Shown here one piece after another: positions 1 to 7,397 of a DNA stretch of 34,082 nt. The position numbers and the translations under genes are program-made. The notes below the pieces were generated by a model. The model was not told the origin of the DNA. It did not search any database and was given only the letters and a program-made list of their open reading frames with translations. Numbering within the stretch: the first letter of the stretch is position 1; the number at the start of each line of letters is the position of its first letter. Source of the stretch: Candidatus Blackburnbacteria bacterium RIFCSPHIGHO2_01_FULL_43_15b (lineage in GTDB: Bacteria > Patescibacteriota > Microgenomatia > UBA8517 > UBA10165); NCBI GenBank assembly GCA_001816385.1, contig MHBW01000017.1, positions 1-34,082 on the forward strand. The letters run 5' to 3'.

Positions 1-97
1 TATCATTACCATACCATAGGCCACACATAGGCTTGGGAATGAGACCGCCACTTAGAAGATAGAGTGTCGGATATTTACGGAAACATACCGGAACGGT

Positions 98-127
98 TTG
101 ACATGTTCTTGCCATATGAGCCATAGT
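98..127 (+). promoter_or_regulatory. Candidate sigma-70-type promoter of the comM-like gene
   Basis: TTGACA (98-103) and CATAGT (122-127) are separated by 18 nt. The ATG at 134 is only 6 nt past the -10 element, so the transcript would start at or next to the start codon. The -35 is perfect and the -10 is one base off a good TATAGT. The first 97 bases of the window show no gene I can support. Confidence 0.5.
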
Positions 128-133
128 GAGTAG

Positions 134-1669
134 ATGCTGGCTAAGGTTTTTAGCGGGACGACGGTTGGTTTAAACGGTGTTTTGGTCGATGTGGAAGTAG
201 ATATCCCCTCCCAAGGTTTGCCTGCCTTTACCATTGTGGGTTTGGGTGATAAAGCAGTTGACGAAGCCAAAGAACGGGTACGGGCGGCGATTAAAAATTC
301 GGGGGCTGACCTTCCCCCAAAAAGAATTACAGTAAATTTAGCTCCCGCAGATTTGCACAAAGAAGGCCCCGCTTTTGATTTGCCTATGGCTGTGGGGATT
401 TTGCTTGCCTCCGAGCAACTTCCCAAGGTTGGCACTTCCGAATGCCTTTTTATAGGAGAACTTTCACTCGATGGTTCTTTAAGGCACACGTCCGGAGTTT
501 TGCCAACAGCACTTTTGGCCAGAGAAAAGAAGTTAAAAAACGTCTTCTTGCCCAAAAGCAATGCCCAGGAAGCTGCTATTATTCGCGGCATAAAAGTTTA
601 TCCGGTTGAGAATTTGCTTCAACTTTTCCGCCATTTATCTGGAACAGAGTACATTGAAGCTATCCCTGTCACAAAGTTTTCGTCTCTTGCGGGAGTTGGG
701 ACAGCAGAATTTGATTTTTCAGAAGTGCAAGGCCAAGAATCAGCCAAACGCGCTTTGGAAATTGCAGCGGCTGGAGGGCACAATATTTTGATGAAGGGCA
801 TCCCCGGTTCGGGCAAAACCATGCTGGCCCGCGCTTTTCCTGGAATCTTGCCTGAACTAACTGAGGGCGAAGCTTTGGAGGTAACCAAGATTTATTCTAT
901 TACAGGAAATTTATCTGAGGGGCAATCTGTTGTGCGCACAAGACCTTTCAGAAGTCCACACCACACAATTTCCCGAAACGGCTTAATTGGCGGCGGTACA
1001 AAACCCATGCCGGGGGAAATTTCGCTAGCGCACAGAGGAGCTCTGTTTTTGGATGAGTTTGCAGAATTTCCCCGCCACGTCTTAGAGGCTTTAAGGCAGC
1101 CTTTGGAAGATGGGATCGTTACAATTTCGCGCGCCGCCGGCTCTGTTTCATATCCGGCCGAATTTGCCCTTATTGCCGCTGTTAATCCCTGTCCGTGCGG
1201 GTACTATGGTTCAGATGTTAAGCAGTGTAAATGCCTGCCCGGGGCAATTTCCCGATATCAGAAACGCATTTCGGGTCCAATTCTAGACAGAATTGATTTG
1301 CATATTGATGTTTCTCAGGTTAAAGCCGAAAAACTTATTGCAGCCGGAGTGAATGCGGAAAATTCCAAAACTATTCAAAAAAGGGTGCAGAACGCGCGCA
1401 ATGTTCAGTTAAAGAGGTTTAATGGTTTGAAGACTAAGAATAATGCGGAAATGAGCACGAAGCTGGCAAGAGAATATTGCAAACTGACTCCGGATGAAGA
1501 GAAACTGATGCGTCAGGCCATAAGCTCTCTTGGTTTGTCGGCCCGTTCTTACTATAAAGTTTTAAAGGTTGCCCGAACGATTGCAGATCTGGGACAAGAA
1601 GCGGATATTCAATCGAAACATCTTTCCGAAGCGCTTCAGTTTCGCCCCCGCGAAGAACACCTACTATAG
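134..1669 (+). CDS. comM: ComM/YifB-family Mg-chelatase-like AAA+ ATPase
   Basis: 511 residues, the usual length of the YifB/ComM family. The N-terminal half (about 1-180) is the Lon-substrate-domain-like ChlI fold; the AAA+ core follows. Walker A GIPGSGKT is at residues 222-229 and the Walker B-like ALFLDE at 303-308. A cysteine cluster NPCPCGYYG...CKC lies near residue 352, and the arginine-rich C-terminal Mg-chelatase domain carries LGLSARSYYKVLKVART. ComM homologues are hexameric helicases that promote branch migration during integration of transformed DNA. That fits natural DNA uptake, but no competence gene is visible here. The ATG at 134 follows a candidate promoter with almost no leader and no Shine-Dalgarno sequence. 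Family assignment is secure; the role in this organism is inferred. Confidence 0.93.
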   Translation: MLAKVFSGTTVGLNGVLVDVEVDIPSQGLPAFTIVGLGDKAVDEAKERVRAAIKNSGADLPPKRITVNLAPADLHKEGPAFDLPMAVGILLASEQLPKVGTSECLFIGELSLDGSLRHTSGVLPTALLAREKKLKNVFLPKSNAQEAAIIRGIKVYPVENLLQLFRHLSGTEYIEAIPVTKFSSLAGVGTAEFDFSEVQGQESAKRALEIAAAGGHNILMKGIPGSGKTMLARAFPGILPELTEGEALEVTKIYSITGNLSEGQSVVRTRPFRSPHHTISRNGLIGGGTKPMPGEISLAHRGALFLDEFAEFPRHVLEALRQPLEDGIVTISRAAGSVSYPAEFALIAAVNPCPCGYYGSDVKQCKCLPGAISRYQKRISGPILDRIDLHIDVSQVKAEKLIAAGVNAENSKTIQKRVQNARNVQLKRFNGLKTKNNAEMSTKLAREYCKLTPDEEKLMRQAISSLGLSARSYYKVLKVARTIADLGQEADIQSKHLSEALQFRPREEHLL

Positions 1670-1692
1670 TTTGGTATACTGCAAGATACAAC

Positions 1693-2169
1693 GTGCATTG
1701 GTTTAGAAGAACTGCAACTATCGCCTTTTGGCCGCTTATCGATAGTATAATGACTGTTTTTTCAAATACTATCCTTCTTCGCTATGGCGTAAAAACGGCA
1801 GTTGTTTCAACAATAGTTCTAATGTTTATCCTGAACTGCGCGCTCTTTTATCTACTCTCGCTTGAGCGTGAATTGCAAAGTTGGATAAATAAACAAAGTA
1901 AAAACATACGAACTTGGCAAAAAAATTTACAAAGATTTAATGTTGGGGAAAGTGCCTTGATACTCATTGTTTATACTCTTTCTGGTCCTGCCATGGCAGG
2001 GGTTCCTCTTCTCTGGGTTTTGGGGATTAAAGGAAAGAAGGCTTATTTTTACATTACAATCGGCGTAACTATAAACTCTATACTTTGGGTGGGAGGAGTT
2101 TACCACGTGTTTTGGATATTGGCTTATGATGCCATTAGCAGTTGGACAGCTTTAAAGAAATTTTTCTAA
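1693..2169 (+). CDS. Small multi-pass membrane protein, possibly small multidrug export family-like
   Basis: 158 residues from a GTG start, with three to four hydrophobic segments (about 38-56, 88-112, 115-138). The stretch GPAMAGVPLLWVLGIKGKKA followed by YFYITIGVTI resembles the conserved C-terminal region of the putative small multidrug export family (PF06695), but I cannot confirm this without a profile search. Start choice is uncertain: GTG at 1693 sits 12 nt after a TATACT hexamer (1675-1680), while an in-frame ATG at 1750 would remove 19 residues of weak character and still keep all membrane segments. It lies 23 nt after comM and 4 nt before dtd, so it is probably co-transcribed with dtd. 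No transport substrate can be named. Confidence 0.7.
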   Translation: MHWFRRTATIAFWPLIDSIMTVFSNTILLRYGVKTAVVSTIVLMFILNCALFYLLSLERELQSWINKQSKNIRTWQKNLQRFNVGESALILIVYTLSGPAMAGVPLLWVLGIKGKKAYFYITIGVTINSILWVGGVYHVFWILAYDAISSWTALKKFF

Positions 2170-2173
2170 AGAT

Positions 2174-2656
2174 ATGCGTTTAGTTATTCAAAGAGTAAAT
2201 TTGGCAAAAGTTTCAACTGGAGGGAAAGTTGTAGGAGAAATTGGGAAAGGACTGTTTCTTCTGGTTGGAGTAGGACGCGAAGACAAAGTGACACAAATAT
2301 CCGCCATGGCGCAAAAGTGTGTCAATTTAAGACTGATGGCGGACAGCGAAGGGAAAATGAATCTATCAGTTAAGGATGCTAAGGCGGAAATGTTAGTAGT
2401 TTCGCAGTTTACGTTATACGCAGACACCTCAAGCGGTCGGCGCCCCTCTTTTGTTCAGGCTGCCACCCCCGAGGTGGCAGAGGAGATTTATCAAAAATTT
2501 GTGAAGTCGCTAGAAAGTGAGGGCATAAAAGTTGAGACTGGAAGGTTTGGGAGTTATATGAATATTGAAGCAGAATTGGATGGCCCTGTAACCATCATTT
2601 TAGACTCTTCACAAAAAGCGGCGGGAAAGCAAGAGTCCCGCGCCGACAAATATTAG
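2174..2656 (+). CDS. dtd: D-aminoacyl-tRNA deacylase (DTD)
   Basis: 160 residues against about 145-150 for the family, the excess being a C-terminal tail of about 15 residues. It hydrolyses D-amino acids (and glycine mischarged on tRNA-Ala) from tRNA, recycling the tRNA in the cytoplasm. Visible signatures are MRLVIQRV at the N terminus, the catalytic SQFTLYADTSSGRRPSF block near residue 76, and the Gly-cisPro motif in ELDGPVTI near residue 137. The usual NDGPVT reads LDGPVT here, so the Asn before the GP motif is replaced while Gly-Pro itself is kept. The start is 4 nt after the preceding stop. The last 48 bp overlap the convergent gene at 2609-3028. Confidence 0.92.
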   Translation: MRLVIQRVNLAKVSTGGKVVGEIGKGLFLLVGVGREDKVTQISAMAQKCVNLRLMADSEGKMNLSVKDAKAEMLVVSQFTLYADTSSGRRPSFVQAATPEVAEEIYQKFVKSLESEGIKVETGRFGSYMNIEAELDGPVTIILDSSQKAAGKQESRADKY

Positions 2657-3028
2657 AAAGGTGGATTGGTTTTTGTCGTATTGTCTTTGCTTTGCGCGAT
2701 CTTCATTAAAGCCATTGACGCAGCGCAGAGTTTGCTGTTGTTGGGCGTCTAACTCTTCTTGCGTGGCGGGGCGAGGGGTTTGTTTACCATCGGGGCTGTA
2801 ATCATAATAAACCTGTGGATAAGAATCACACTCCGATTCTCTTAAGACTAGAGTTGAGTTTTGGGGCAAAAGTATAGTATCAGGGAATACGCCTCTCTCC
2901 GGGTAGGGAACTCCGCGTGTAGAAATATGCAGCATCCTGCCTGCTCCGTAAAGTCCCATCAGGAGCAAAAATATTCCAATAAAGCCAACCCACTGTGACG
3001 CTGAGGGCAAACGAGTTTCTGCAGCCAT
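2609..3028 (-). CDS. Unrecognised membrane protein with two terminal helices
   Basis: 139 residues. A hydrophobic helix lies at about 13-33 (WVGFIGIFLLLMGLYGAG) and another at the extreme C terminus (about 122-136), ending in RRFL. The roughly 85-residue segment between them is polar, holds two cysteines (in SECDS and TLRCV) that could form a disulfide, and would lie on one side of the membrane, probably outside. The gene starts 14 nt after the stop of the endonuclease III gene on the same strand and so looks like its operon partner. Its 3' end overlaps dtd by 48 bp in convergent orientation. I do not recognise the family. The clean transmembrane pattern and operon spacing argue that it is real. 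Confidence 0.65.
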   Translation of the reverse strand: MAAETRLPSASQWVGFIGIFLLLMGLYGAGRMLHISTRGVPYPERGVFPDTILLPQNSTLVLRESECDSYPQVYYDYSPDGKQTPRPATQEELDAQQQQTLRCVNGFNEDRAKQRQYDKNQSTFLIFVGAGLLLSRRFL

Positions 3029-3042
3029 TGATGTATTAAAGG

Positions 3043-3648
3043 CTACTCTACCAATCCATTCTTTGTCAAGAAATCTGCCAAGAGTTTATTGTTTCTATAT
3101 TGTTGACCGATGGAAACCAAATAGGTATTAACGTCAACCCAATACTTTTTTGGCAAGACTTTTGCCAGTTCTGTTTCGGTTTGTTCGGGAGTTTTTGTCT
3201 TTACCCAGCCTAAAAAGTTGATAATTCTGTGGACATGAGTGTCAACCCCAATTGCGGGGATATTAAATTCACGCGCCAAAATAATATTGGCCGTTTTTCG
3301 GCCGACGCCGGGCAGCGATGTCAACTCCTCCAATGTGTGCGGTACTTTTCCTTGGAACCTCTCTGCAATATCTTGGGCGAGTCTTTCCAGGTGTACTGCT
3401 TTGGCTTTATAAAAACTGACAGGCTTTATTAAGTGCTCTATTTCTTCAACTGGCAGGTTTGCAATTTCCTCAGGCGTGGAGGCAACTGTAAACAATTGTC
3501 TGCATCTGGCGGCTGTGGTTTCATCACGGGTCCGCGCAGACAACATAACTGCAACAAGCGCGTGGAAAGGTGTATCTGAAACAGGGACCAGAGGAATCTC
3601 GCGGTAGTTTTCTTTAAAGACTCTAAAATACTTTTCGAACTTGTCCAT
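3043..3648 (-). CDS. nth: Endonuclease III family DNA glycosylase lacking the Fe-S cluster
   Basis: 201 residues. The helix-hairpin-helix LPGVGRKTAN (residues 112-121) carries the catalytic lysine K118, and VDTHVHRI carries the catalytic aspartate D136. SARTRDETT (37-45) is the first helix motif, in the form seen in thermophile-like Nth proteins. The enzyme removes oxidised pyrimidines and nicks at abasic sites in base excision repair. The protein ends about ten residues after SIGQQYRNNK, so the four-cysteine [4Fe-4S] loop (C-X6-C-X2-C-X5-C) of typical Nth is absent; the only cysteine is C49. The reading frame ends in a normal stop and the last residues do not look frameshifted. Both catalytic residues are present, so it is probably an active cluster-less member. 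Confidence 0.9.
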   Translation of the reverse strand: MDKFEKYFRVFKENYREIPLVPVSDTPFHALVAVMLSARTRDETTAARCRQLFTVASTPEEIANLPVEEIEHLIKPVSFYKAKAVHLERLAQDIAERFQGKVPHTLEELTSLPGVGRKTANIILAREFNIPAIGVDTHVHRIINFLGWVKTKTPEQTETELAKVLPKKYWVDVNTYLVSIGQQYRNNKLLADFLTKNGLVE

Positions 3649-3748
3649 CAGCGTAAATCTGTTCTAAATCGGTGACAATCTCTCTACCGACCACAAGCAC
3701 CCCATATAGATATGGAGTACTTAAGTGGTGTTCAGAAACAAACGATCG

Positions 3749-3889
3749 TTAACGTTTGCCGATCTTGAACATTGTTGTGCCACAAACTTCACAAACTGCC
3801 TTTGTTGCTGGTTTGCCGTTCTTCATTGTGACTTCTTGATGATTCTTTCCTTCGCGCGATGCGCGACATTTTACACAATACATTGCCAT
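3749..3889 (-). CDS. 46-residue zinc-ribbon protein, DUF5679-like
   Basis: Short gene reading MAMYCVKCRASREGK..., with KNGKPATKAVCEVCGTTMFK in the second half and ending KIGKR. Two CxxC pairs (C5/C8 and C33/C36) form a treble-clef or zinc-ribbon-like metal site. The pattern YCVKCR - EVTMKNGKPA - C-x-V-C-G-T - F-x-I-G-K matches the small DUF5679 proteins I know from Patescibacteria; function is unknown. It lies between the genes at 4032 and 3043 on the same strand. No strong Shine-Dalgarno sequence is directly upstream; a perfect one lies about 85 nt further upstream (3974-3983). The two ATG codons at the start (3889 and 3883) are alternatives differing by two residues. Confidence 0.8.
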   Translation of the reverse strand: MAMYCVKCRASREGKNHQEVTMKNGKPATKAVCEVCGTTMFKIGKR

Positions 3890-3896
3890 GTTGGTT

Positions 3897-3928
3897 AGTG
3901 ATTGGTGATTAGTGATTGGTGATTAGTG
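3897..3928. repeat. Short tandem repeat, 14-bp unit, about 2.3 copies
   Basis: The unit AGTGATTGGTGATT occurs at 3897-3910 and 3911-3924 exactly and starts a third time (AGTG). It sits immediately upstream of the 46-residue zinc-ribbon gene. Related ATCACC/ATCACT words continue to about 3966. It may alter leader length by slippage. Confidence 0.75.
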
Positions 3929-3983
3929 TTGATCCACCCATCACCATTCGCCCTTCACTTATCACTCTTTATTCACCTCCTTT
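3909..3983 (-). promoter_or_regulatory. Perfect Shine-Dalgarno sequence followed by an 18-codon ORF
   Basis: On the minus strand AAAGGAGGTG (complement of 3974-3983) is a full match to the 16S anti-Shine-Dalgarno sequence. A GTG 11 nt beyond the GGAGG core (at 3965) opens an 18-codon frame that ends with TAA at 3911-3909, just before the DUF5679-like gene. It could be a leader peptide or an orphan ribosome-binding site. Only the sequence match is certain; translation is not. Confidence 0.3.
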
Positions 3984-4008
3984 CCCTCTACTGCGCTAGC
4001 AGCAAGGT

Positions 4009-4024
4009 TCTGCGCTTGCGCAGA
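4009..4024 (-). terminator. GC-rich hairpin after the gene at 4032
   Basis: TCTGCGC and GCGCAGA form a compact stem 8 nt beyond the stop codon of the minus-strand gene at 4032-4334. There is no U-tract on the minus strand, so an intrinsic terminator is only a possibility; mRNA end protection is another. Confidence 0.35.
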
Positions 4025-4031
4025 TTCTTGT

Positions 4032-4334
4032 TTAGAGGGCAGATTCCGAGCGAACCCAGTATATCACCATCTCGAGGCTAAAAATCAAGGCGGCAAGAAC
4101 AAGACTTTTTGCCAGGTCTTTTACCAGGAAAGGTGTCTTTGCCAAACTACTCGAATTATCGGTATTTTTTAAAATTTTAGCCTTGTTTTGAATGTTTTGA
4201 ATGTTTTGTAGGTTAAAACTGAATTCCCTATTGACAACTTCCCCAGGCTTAGAAGTTATGGTATTGTTGGAGAGGATGCTCTGTCCGCGTTTTTGAGAAG
4301 CTCGCATCTTTTGTTTTCGAGTTTTTCGAGGCAT
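4032..4334 (-). CDS. Small basic protein with C-terminal membrane anchor, unrecognised
   Basis: 100 residues from the ATG at 4334 (MPRKTRKQKMRAS...). An in-frame ATG five codons upstream lies in the AT-rich promoter region, so the shorter start is preferred. The N terminus is strongly basic (MPRKTRKQKMRASQKR), the middle is Asn/Gln-rich (NLQNIQNIQNK), and one hydrophobic helix near the C terminus (about 79-96, SLVLAALIFSLEMVIYWV) suggests a tail-anchored protein with its basic part in the cytoplasm. It is divergent from the GT-B-like gene at 4368. A TATAGA hexamer (4346-4341) lies 6 nt before the ATG. The family is unknown to me. Confidence 0.6.
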   Translation of the reverse strand: MPRKTRKQKMRASQKRGQSILSNNTITSKPGEVVNREFSFNLQNIQNIQNKAKILKNTDNSSSLAKTPFLVKDLAKSLVLAALIFSLEMVIYWVRSESAL

Positions 4335-4340
4335 TTGTAA

Positions 4341-4367
4341 TCTATACAATATATATACAAGCTGATC
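4341..4367. promoter_or_regulatory. Divergent AT-rich promoter region
   Basis: The 33-bp gap between divergent starts at 4334 and 4368 holds -10-like hexamers on both strands: TATACA (4354-4359, plus) 8 nt before the ATG at 4368, and TATAGA (4346-4341, minus) 6 nt before the ATG at 4334. On the minus strand TTGACA is present at 4374-4369, but its spacing to TATAGA is 22 nt. No Shine-Dalgarno sequence is seen for either gene. Confidence 0.4.
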
Positions 4368-5690
4368 ATGTCAACTTTTAAAAAGTTCATTCCGCCCGAT
4401 CCACGCTTAGATTTGCCTCAAACGTTGCAGGTAGACCAGGAAGCATTAGCAAAAGTTAAAGTGCCGATAGCAACTACCTCAGCCAGTTTCAAAAGTGATA
4501 TCGCTCGGGTTTATGGGGAAAAGTCAAAAGATAAAGGCCGCGATATTGTTTTTTCCCGTGGGCATTTTTCTATGAGCATTGCGCTTTTTAGGCAAGCGCA
4601 TGAGATGAATTTAACATCCTGGCTTGTGGACCCTGTTAATTATGTGACTGCAAAAGATTGGGGCAAGCTAAAAAGCGTGGTGTTTGCAGGGCATGTTGCA
4701 GCGCGCTTTCCCATTGTTAAGAAAATTAAAGATATGGCAGATACTTTAATTCGTGGCAAGCTTCCTTTAGCTGAAGCTATAAAAATTCCTCTTCTTTACG
4801 CTACAAGCAATACTACACAGCCAATAATTTCAGTACATTACGAAATCGGAAATATTTTAGTCCGAGAAGGGCGCAGGGTTCTTCAGGTCCTCACTGACCC
4901 ACATGTAAGACCACAATATTTATTGGAAGCAAGTCGGGAAAACATAAGTTTTGTTGTTTTTAATCAAGATACAAAAGCAGAATTTCTGGCAAAAGCAAAA
5001 GAAGCAAACTTAGAAGTAGACGAGAACAGAGTAATTGTGTCAGGGCCTCCTGTTGATCCGCGAATTGTTCGTGCCCGCAAAGGTAAAAAATTAAACTGGA
5101 TAGGCAAACGCCCTTTAAGACTGGCTGTAACTACGGGGGGCTTGGGGCAAAATCAGGATGAAATTTGTAAGTTACTGGAGAATATCTGTCCTCTGGTTAA
5201 AACCAGGCAAGTACAGGTTATTTTATATGCAAGTACATTACCAGACTTCCGCCAAATGTATGAAAATATCTTGGTCAAACACGAAATAAGCTGGGCCGAC
5301 AAGCTTAAGGACAAGACGGCCTCAGCGCGGATTATATATAGTCCAAGTATTGTTGAGGCCAACCAAAGTTTAATTGAACACGGTTTTAGCTGGGCTGATG
5401 GGTTTGTCACAAAACCATCCGGAGATATGGCATATGACGCCGCAGCGGCGGGTTGCTTTATTTTGTCTTTGGAGCCCTGGGGTGATTGGGAGGTTAATGT
5501 GCAAAAGATTTTTACCGACTTAGCAATTTTAAAACAAGCAGAACCGGAAAATTTTGCTGGTCAAATCAGAGAGCTACTTGCCAGTGGCTGGATTAGGCAG
5601 GCGATAAACAACGCTTTAAGAATAGATAAACTTTATCTAACTGGGTCTAAAAATATTATTAAACTTCAACAGAAGCTAGCTCATACTTAA
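4368..5690 (+). CDS. Putative GT-B-fold glycosyltransferase-like protein (MurG/MGDG-synthase-like)
   Basis: 440 residues, soluble, with no signal peptide. Features suggest the GT-B fold of the GT28 group. An N-terminal Rossmann-like part has IISVHYEIGN (near 158) and VLTDPHVRPQYL (near 178), like the segment of monogalactosyldiacylglycerol synthases that binds the acceptor. A glycine-rich turn LAVTTGGLGQNQ is near 252. The C-terminal block FVTKPSGDMAYDAAAAGC (near 345), followed by LSLEPWGDWE, is the usual nucleotide-sugar-binding region with KPSG in place of KPGG. If correct, it would transfer a sugar from a nucleotide donor to a lipid or cell-wall acceptor at the inner membrane face. A UDP-GlcNAc 2-epimerase-like GT-B protein is an alternative. 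The substrate cannot be read from the sequence. Confidence 0.6.
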   Translation: MSTFKKFIPPDPRLDLPQTLQVDQEALAKVKVPIATTSASFKSDIARVYGEKSKDKGRDIVFSRGHFSMSIALFRQAHEMNLTSWLVDPVNYVTAKDWGKLKSVVFAGHVAARFPIVKKIKDMADTLIRGKLPLAEAIKIPLLYATSNTTQPIISVHYEIGNILVREGRRVLQVLTDPHVRPQYLLEASRENISFVVFNQDTKAEFLAKAKEANLEVDENRVIVSGPPVDPRIVRARKGKKLNWIGKRPLRLAVTTGGLGQNQDEICKLLENICPLVKTRQVQVILYASTLPDFRQMYENILVKHEISWADKLKDKTASARIIYSPSIVEANQSLIEHGFSWADGFVTKPSGDMAYDAAAAGCFILSLEPWGDWEVNVQKIFTDLAILKQAEPENFAGQIRELLASGWIRQAINNALRIDKLYLTGSKNIIKLQQKLAHT

Positions 5691-5702
5691 TGCATACGGG
5701 GC

Positions 5703-5732
5703 TTGACGATTTTAGGGGAACTTGGGTAAAAT
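5703..5732 (+). promoter_or_regulatory. Candidate promoter of the DUF4446 gene
   Basis: TTGACG (5703-5708), an 18-nt spacer, then TAAAAT (5727-5732). The ATG at 5745 follows 12 nt later, giving a leader of about 5 nt and no Shine-Dalgarno sequence. This probably drives the genes from 5745 through secF. Confidence 0.6.
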
Positions 5733-5744
5733 GGATGAGGTCAA

Positions 5745-6203
5745 ATGTTACTCGCTCCTTATGTGTTAGTACTTATGGGAGCAGGTGTGCTTATCTGGAT
5801 TATCGGAGTTACCGTTTGGTTGTATAAGGCACACTCTCATTACACTAAATTAGTTGGCACGACTGGGAAGAAAGATTTAAGGCTCATACTTGAATCTTTA
5901 ATAAACAGGTCAGATAAAACGAGAAGCGAGATACAGAAGGTTCAAGAAGAGCTATCACGCATAACTGCCGAAAAAAGTAACTGTTTGCAAAAGATTGGAC
6001 TGGTAAGGTTTAATCCTTACTCGGATACGGGAGGCAACCAATCGTTTGCTCTGGCTTGCTTAAACGAATTCGATTCAGGGTTTTTAATTTTAAGCTTGCA
6101 TGCCAGAGAAGGAACACGTATTTACATTAAGAGTATAATGCGAGGAAAATCAACACATAATTTGTCTGATGAAGAAAAACAAGCAATAGAAGAGGCACGC
6201 TAA
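5745..6203 (+). CDS. DUF4446 family membrane-anchored protein
   Basis: 152 residues. One N-terminal membrane helix (about 6-27) is followed by a coiled-coil-like segment (about 45-80, SDKTRSEIQKVQEELSRI) and the family core LQKIGLVRFNPYSDTGGNQ, then SFALACL and ILSLHAREGTRIY. This core is characteristic of DUF4446 (PF14584), found in Firmicutes and Patescibacteria. Function is unknown; the topology places the core in the cytoplasm. It is first in a plus-strand run with the DUF3048 gene 12 nt downstream. Confidence 0.85.
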   Translation: MLLAPYVLVLMGAGVLIWIIGVTVWLYKAHSHYTKLVGTTGKKDLRLILESLINRSDKTRSEIQKVQEELSRITAEKSNCLQKIGLVRFNPYSDTGGNQSFALACLNEFDSGFLILSLHAREGTRIYIKSIMRGKSTHNLSDEEKQAIEEAR

Positions 6204-6215
6204 ACTACCGTTTAA

Positions 6216-7370
6216 ATGCAAAATACGAAAGTTAAACTAATTGCAGGACTCTTAGGATTGTATTTGGTGGCTGTTGGCATTTCTTATGCAGTCTTCTCTT
6301 ATATTATAAAACCAGCCAAAAAGAGTGTCACTCCTCAAAACGTTGCCCAAACCCGTTCCAAAATTGACCCATCCGCGCCAAAAGATCAGGAATGCCCGAT
6401 TAGTGGTGAAAAATTTACCCAAGCAGAGCGGGATATTTGGGAAAAGAGAAGGCCTTTAATGATTATGATTGAAAACCACCAGGAAGCACGTCCCCAATCG
6501 GGTTTGAGTTCAGCAGATGTAGTTTATGAAGCCATTGCCGAAGGCGGCATCTCCCGCTTTATGGGCGTTTTCTATTGTGGAGTGGCTTCTGAAGAAGTGC
6601 AAGTTGGTCCTGTTCGCTCAGCAAGAACTTACTTTTTGGATTGGGCATCTGAATATGGCGATCATCCGCTTTATGCTCACGTAGGTGGAGCAAATAAACC
6701 TGGACCAGCTGATGCTTTGGGACAGATTAATAACTACGGGTGGTTTTTGTATAACGATCTAAACCAATTTTCAATGGGGTTCCCAACTTATTGGCGTGAT
6801 TATGAAAGATTAGGGCGTACAGTTGCCACAGAGCACACGATGTACTCCACAACTGACAAGCTTCTGGCTGTTGCGGCAGATCGGGGACTGTTGGCTCAGG
6901 ACAAAAATGGAACTGACTGGAATAAAGGTTACACTGCCTGGAAATTTACTGACGGTCAGTCTTCTACTTCTCCAACTGCGGCAAAAATTTCTTTTTCTTT
7001 CTGGGAGGGGTACCAAGACTATAACGTGAGTTGGATTTATGACACCGCAACAAACACCTACAAGCGCGAAAACGGCTCTCAACCACACATGGATTTAGAC
7101 AACAATCAACAATTATCTGCTTCTAACGTAGTGATTCAGTTCACTCCTCTTAAAGGGCCAATTGATGAGTTAAAACATATGCTTTATAAAACTATAGGTA
7201 CGGGGCGCGCCTTAGTTTTCCAAAATGGAAATGTTACCCAAGCTTCCTGGAGCAAGAAGTCACGCACCGACAGGACGATCTTTCTTGATAAGGCTGGCAA
7301 GCAGATAACTTTTGTGCGTGGACCAATTTGGATAGAAGAGGTTGATCCCATAACCAAAGTTACGTATTAA
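6216..7370 (+). CDS. DUF3048 domain protein (YerB-like), membrane-anchored
   Basis: 384 residues. An N-terminal helix (about 8-31) anchors the protein or is a signal; there is no lipobox. A short linker with CPISGEKF (near 60) precedes DUF3048, recognised by RRPLMIMIENHQEARPQSGL, SADVVYEAIAEGGISR, VGPVRSARTYFLDWA and YAHVGGA. The second, C-terminal DUF3048 part covers NKGYTAWKF onward, including an ending WIEEVDP. Family members such as B. subtilis YerB are surface proteins of unknown activity, probably acting on the envelope. It is the middle gene of a tight plus-strand cluster leading to secD-secF, which suits an exported protein but does not prove a link. Confidence 0.88.
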   Translation: MQNTKVKLIAGLLGLYLVAVGISYAVFSYIIKPAKKSVTPQNVAQTRSKIDPSAPKDQECPISGEKFTQAERDIWEKRRPLMIMIENHQEARPQSGLSSADVVYEAIAEGGISRFMGVFYCGVASEEVQVGPVRSARTYFLDWASEYGDHPLYAHVGGANKPGPADALGQINNYGWFLYNDLNQFSMGFPTYWRDYERLGRTVATEHTMYSTTDKLLAVAADRGLLAQDKNGTDWNKGYTAWKFTDGQSSTSPTAAKISFSFWEGYQDYNVSWIYDTATNTYKRENGSQPHMDLDNNQQLSASNVVIQFTPLKGPIDELKHMLYKTIGTGRALVFQNGNVTQASWSKKSRTDRTIFLDKAGKQITFVRGPIWIEEVDPITKVTY

Positions 7371-7397
7371 CCTGCCCCCTGCCAGCTTAAGAGTACA

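Noticed and set aside
52-591. 179-codon minus-strand frame opposite the comM-like gene
   Set aside because: It is a shadow of the comM-like gene, which has full motifs on the plus strand; the antisense frame has no domain pattern.
3897-3966. CRISPR-like repeats
   Set aside because: The 14-bp units are adjacent without spacers and there is no cas gene; this is a simple tandem repeat.
3974-3985. CACCTCCTTT read as the 3' end of a 16S rRNA gene
   Set aside because: No rRNA sequence precedes it; it is the complement of a Shine-Dalgarno sequence on the minus strand.
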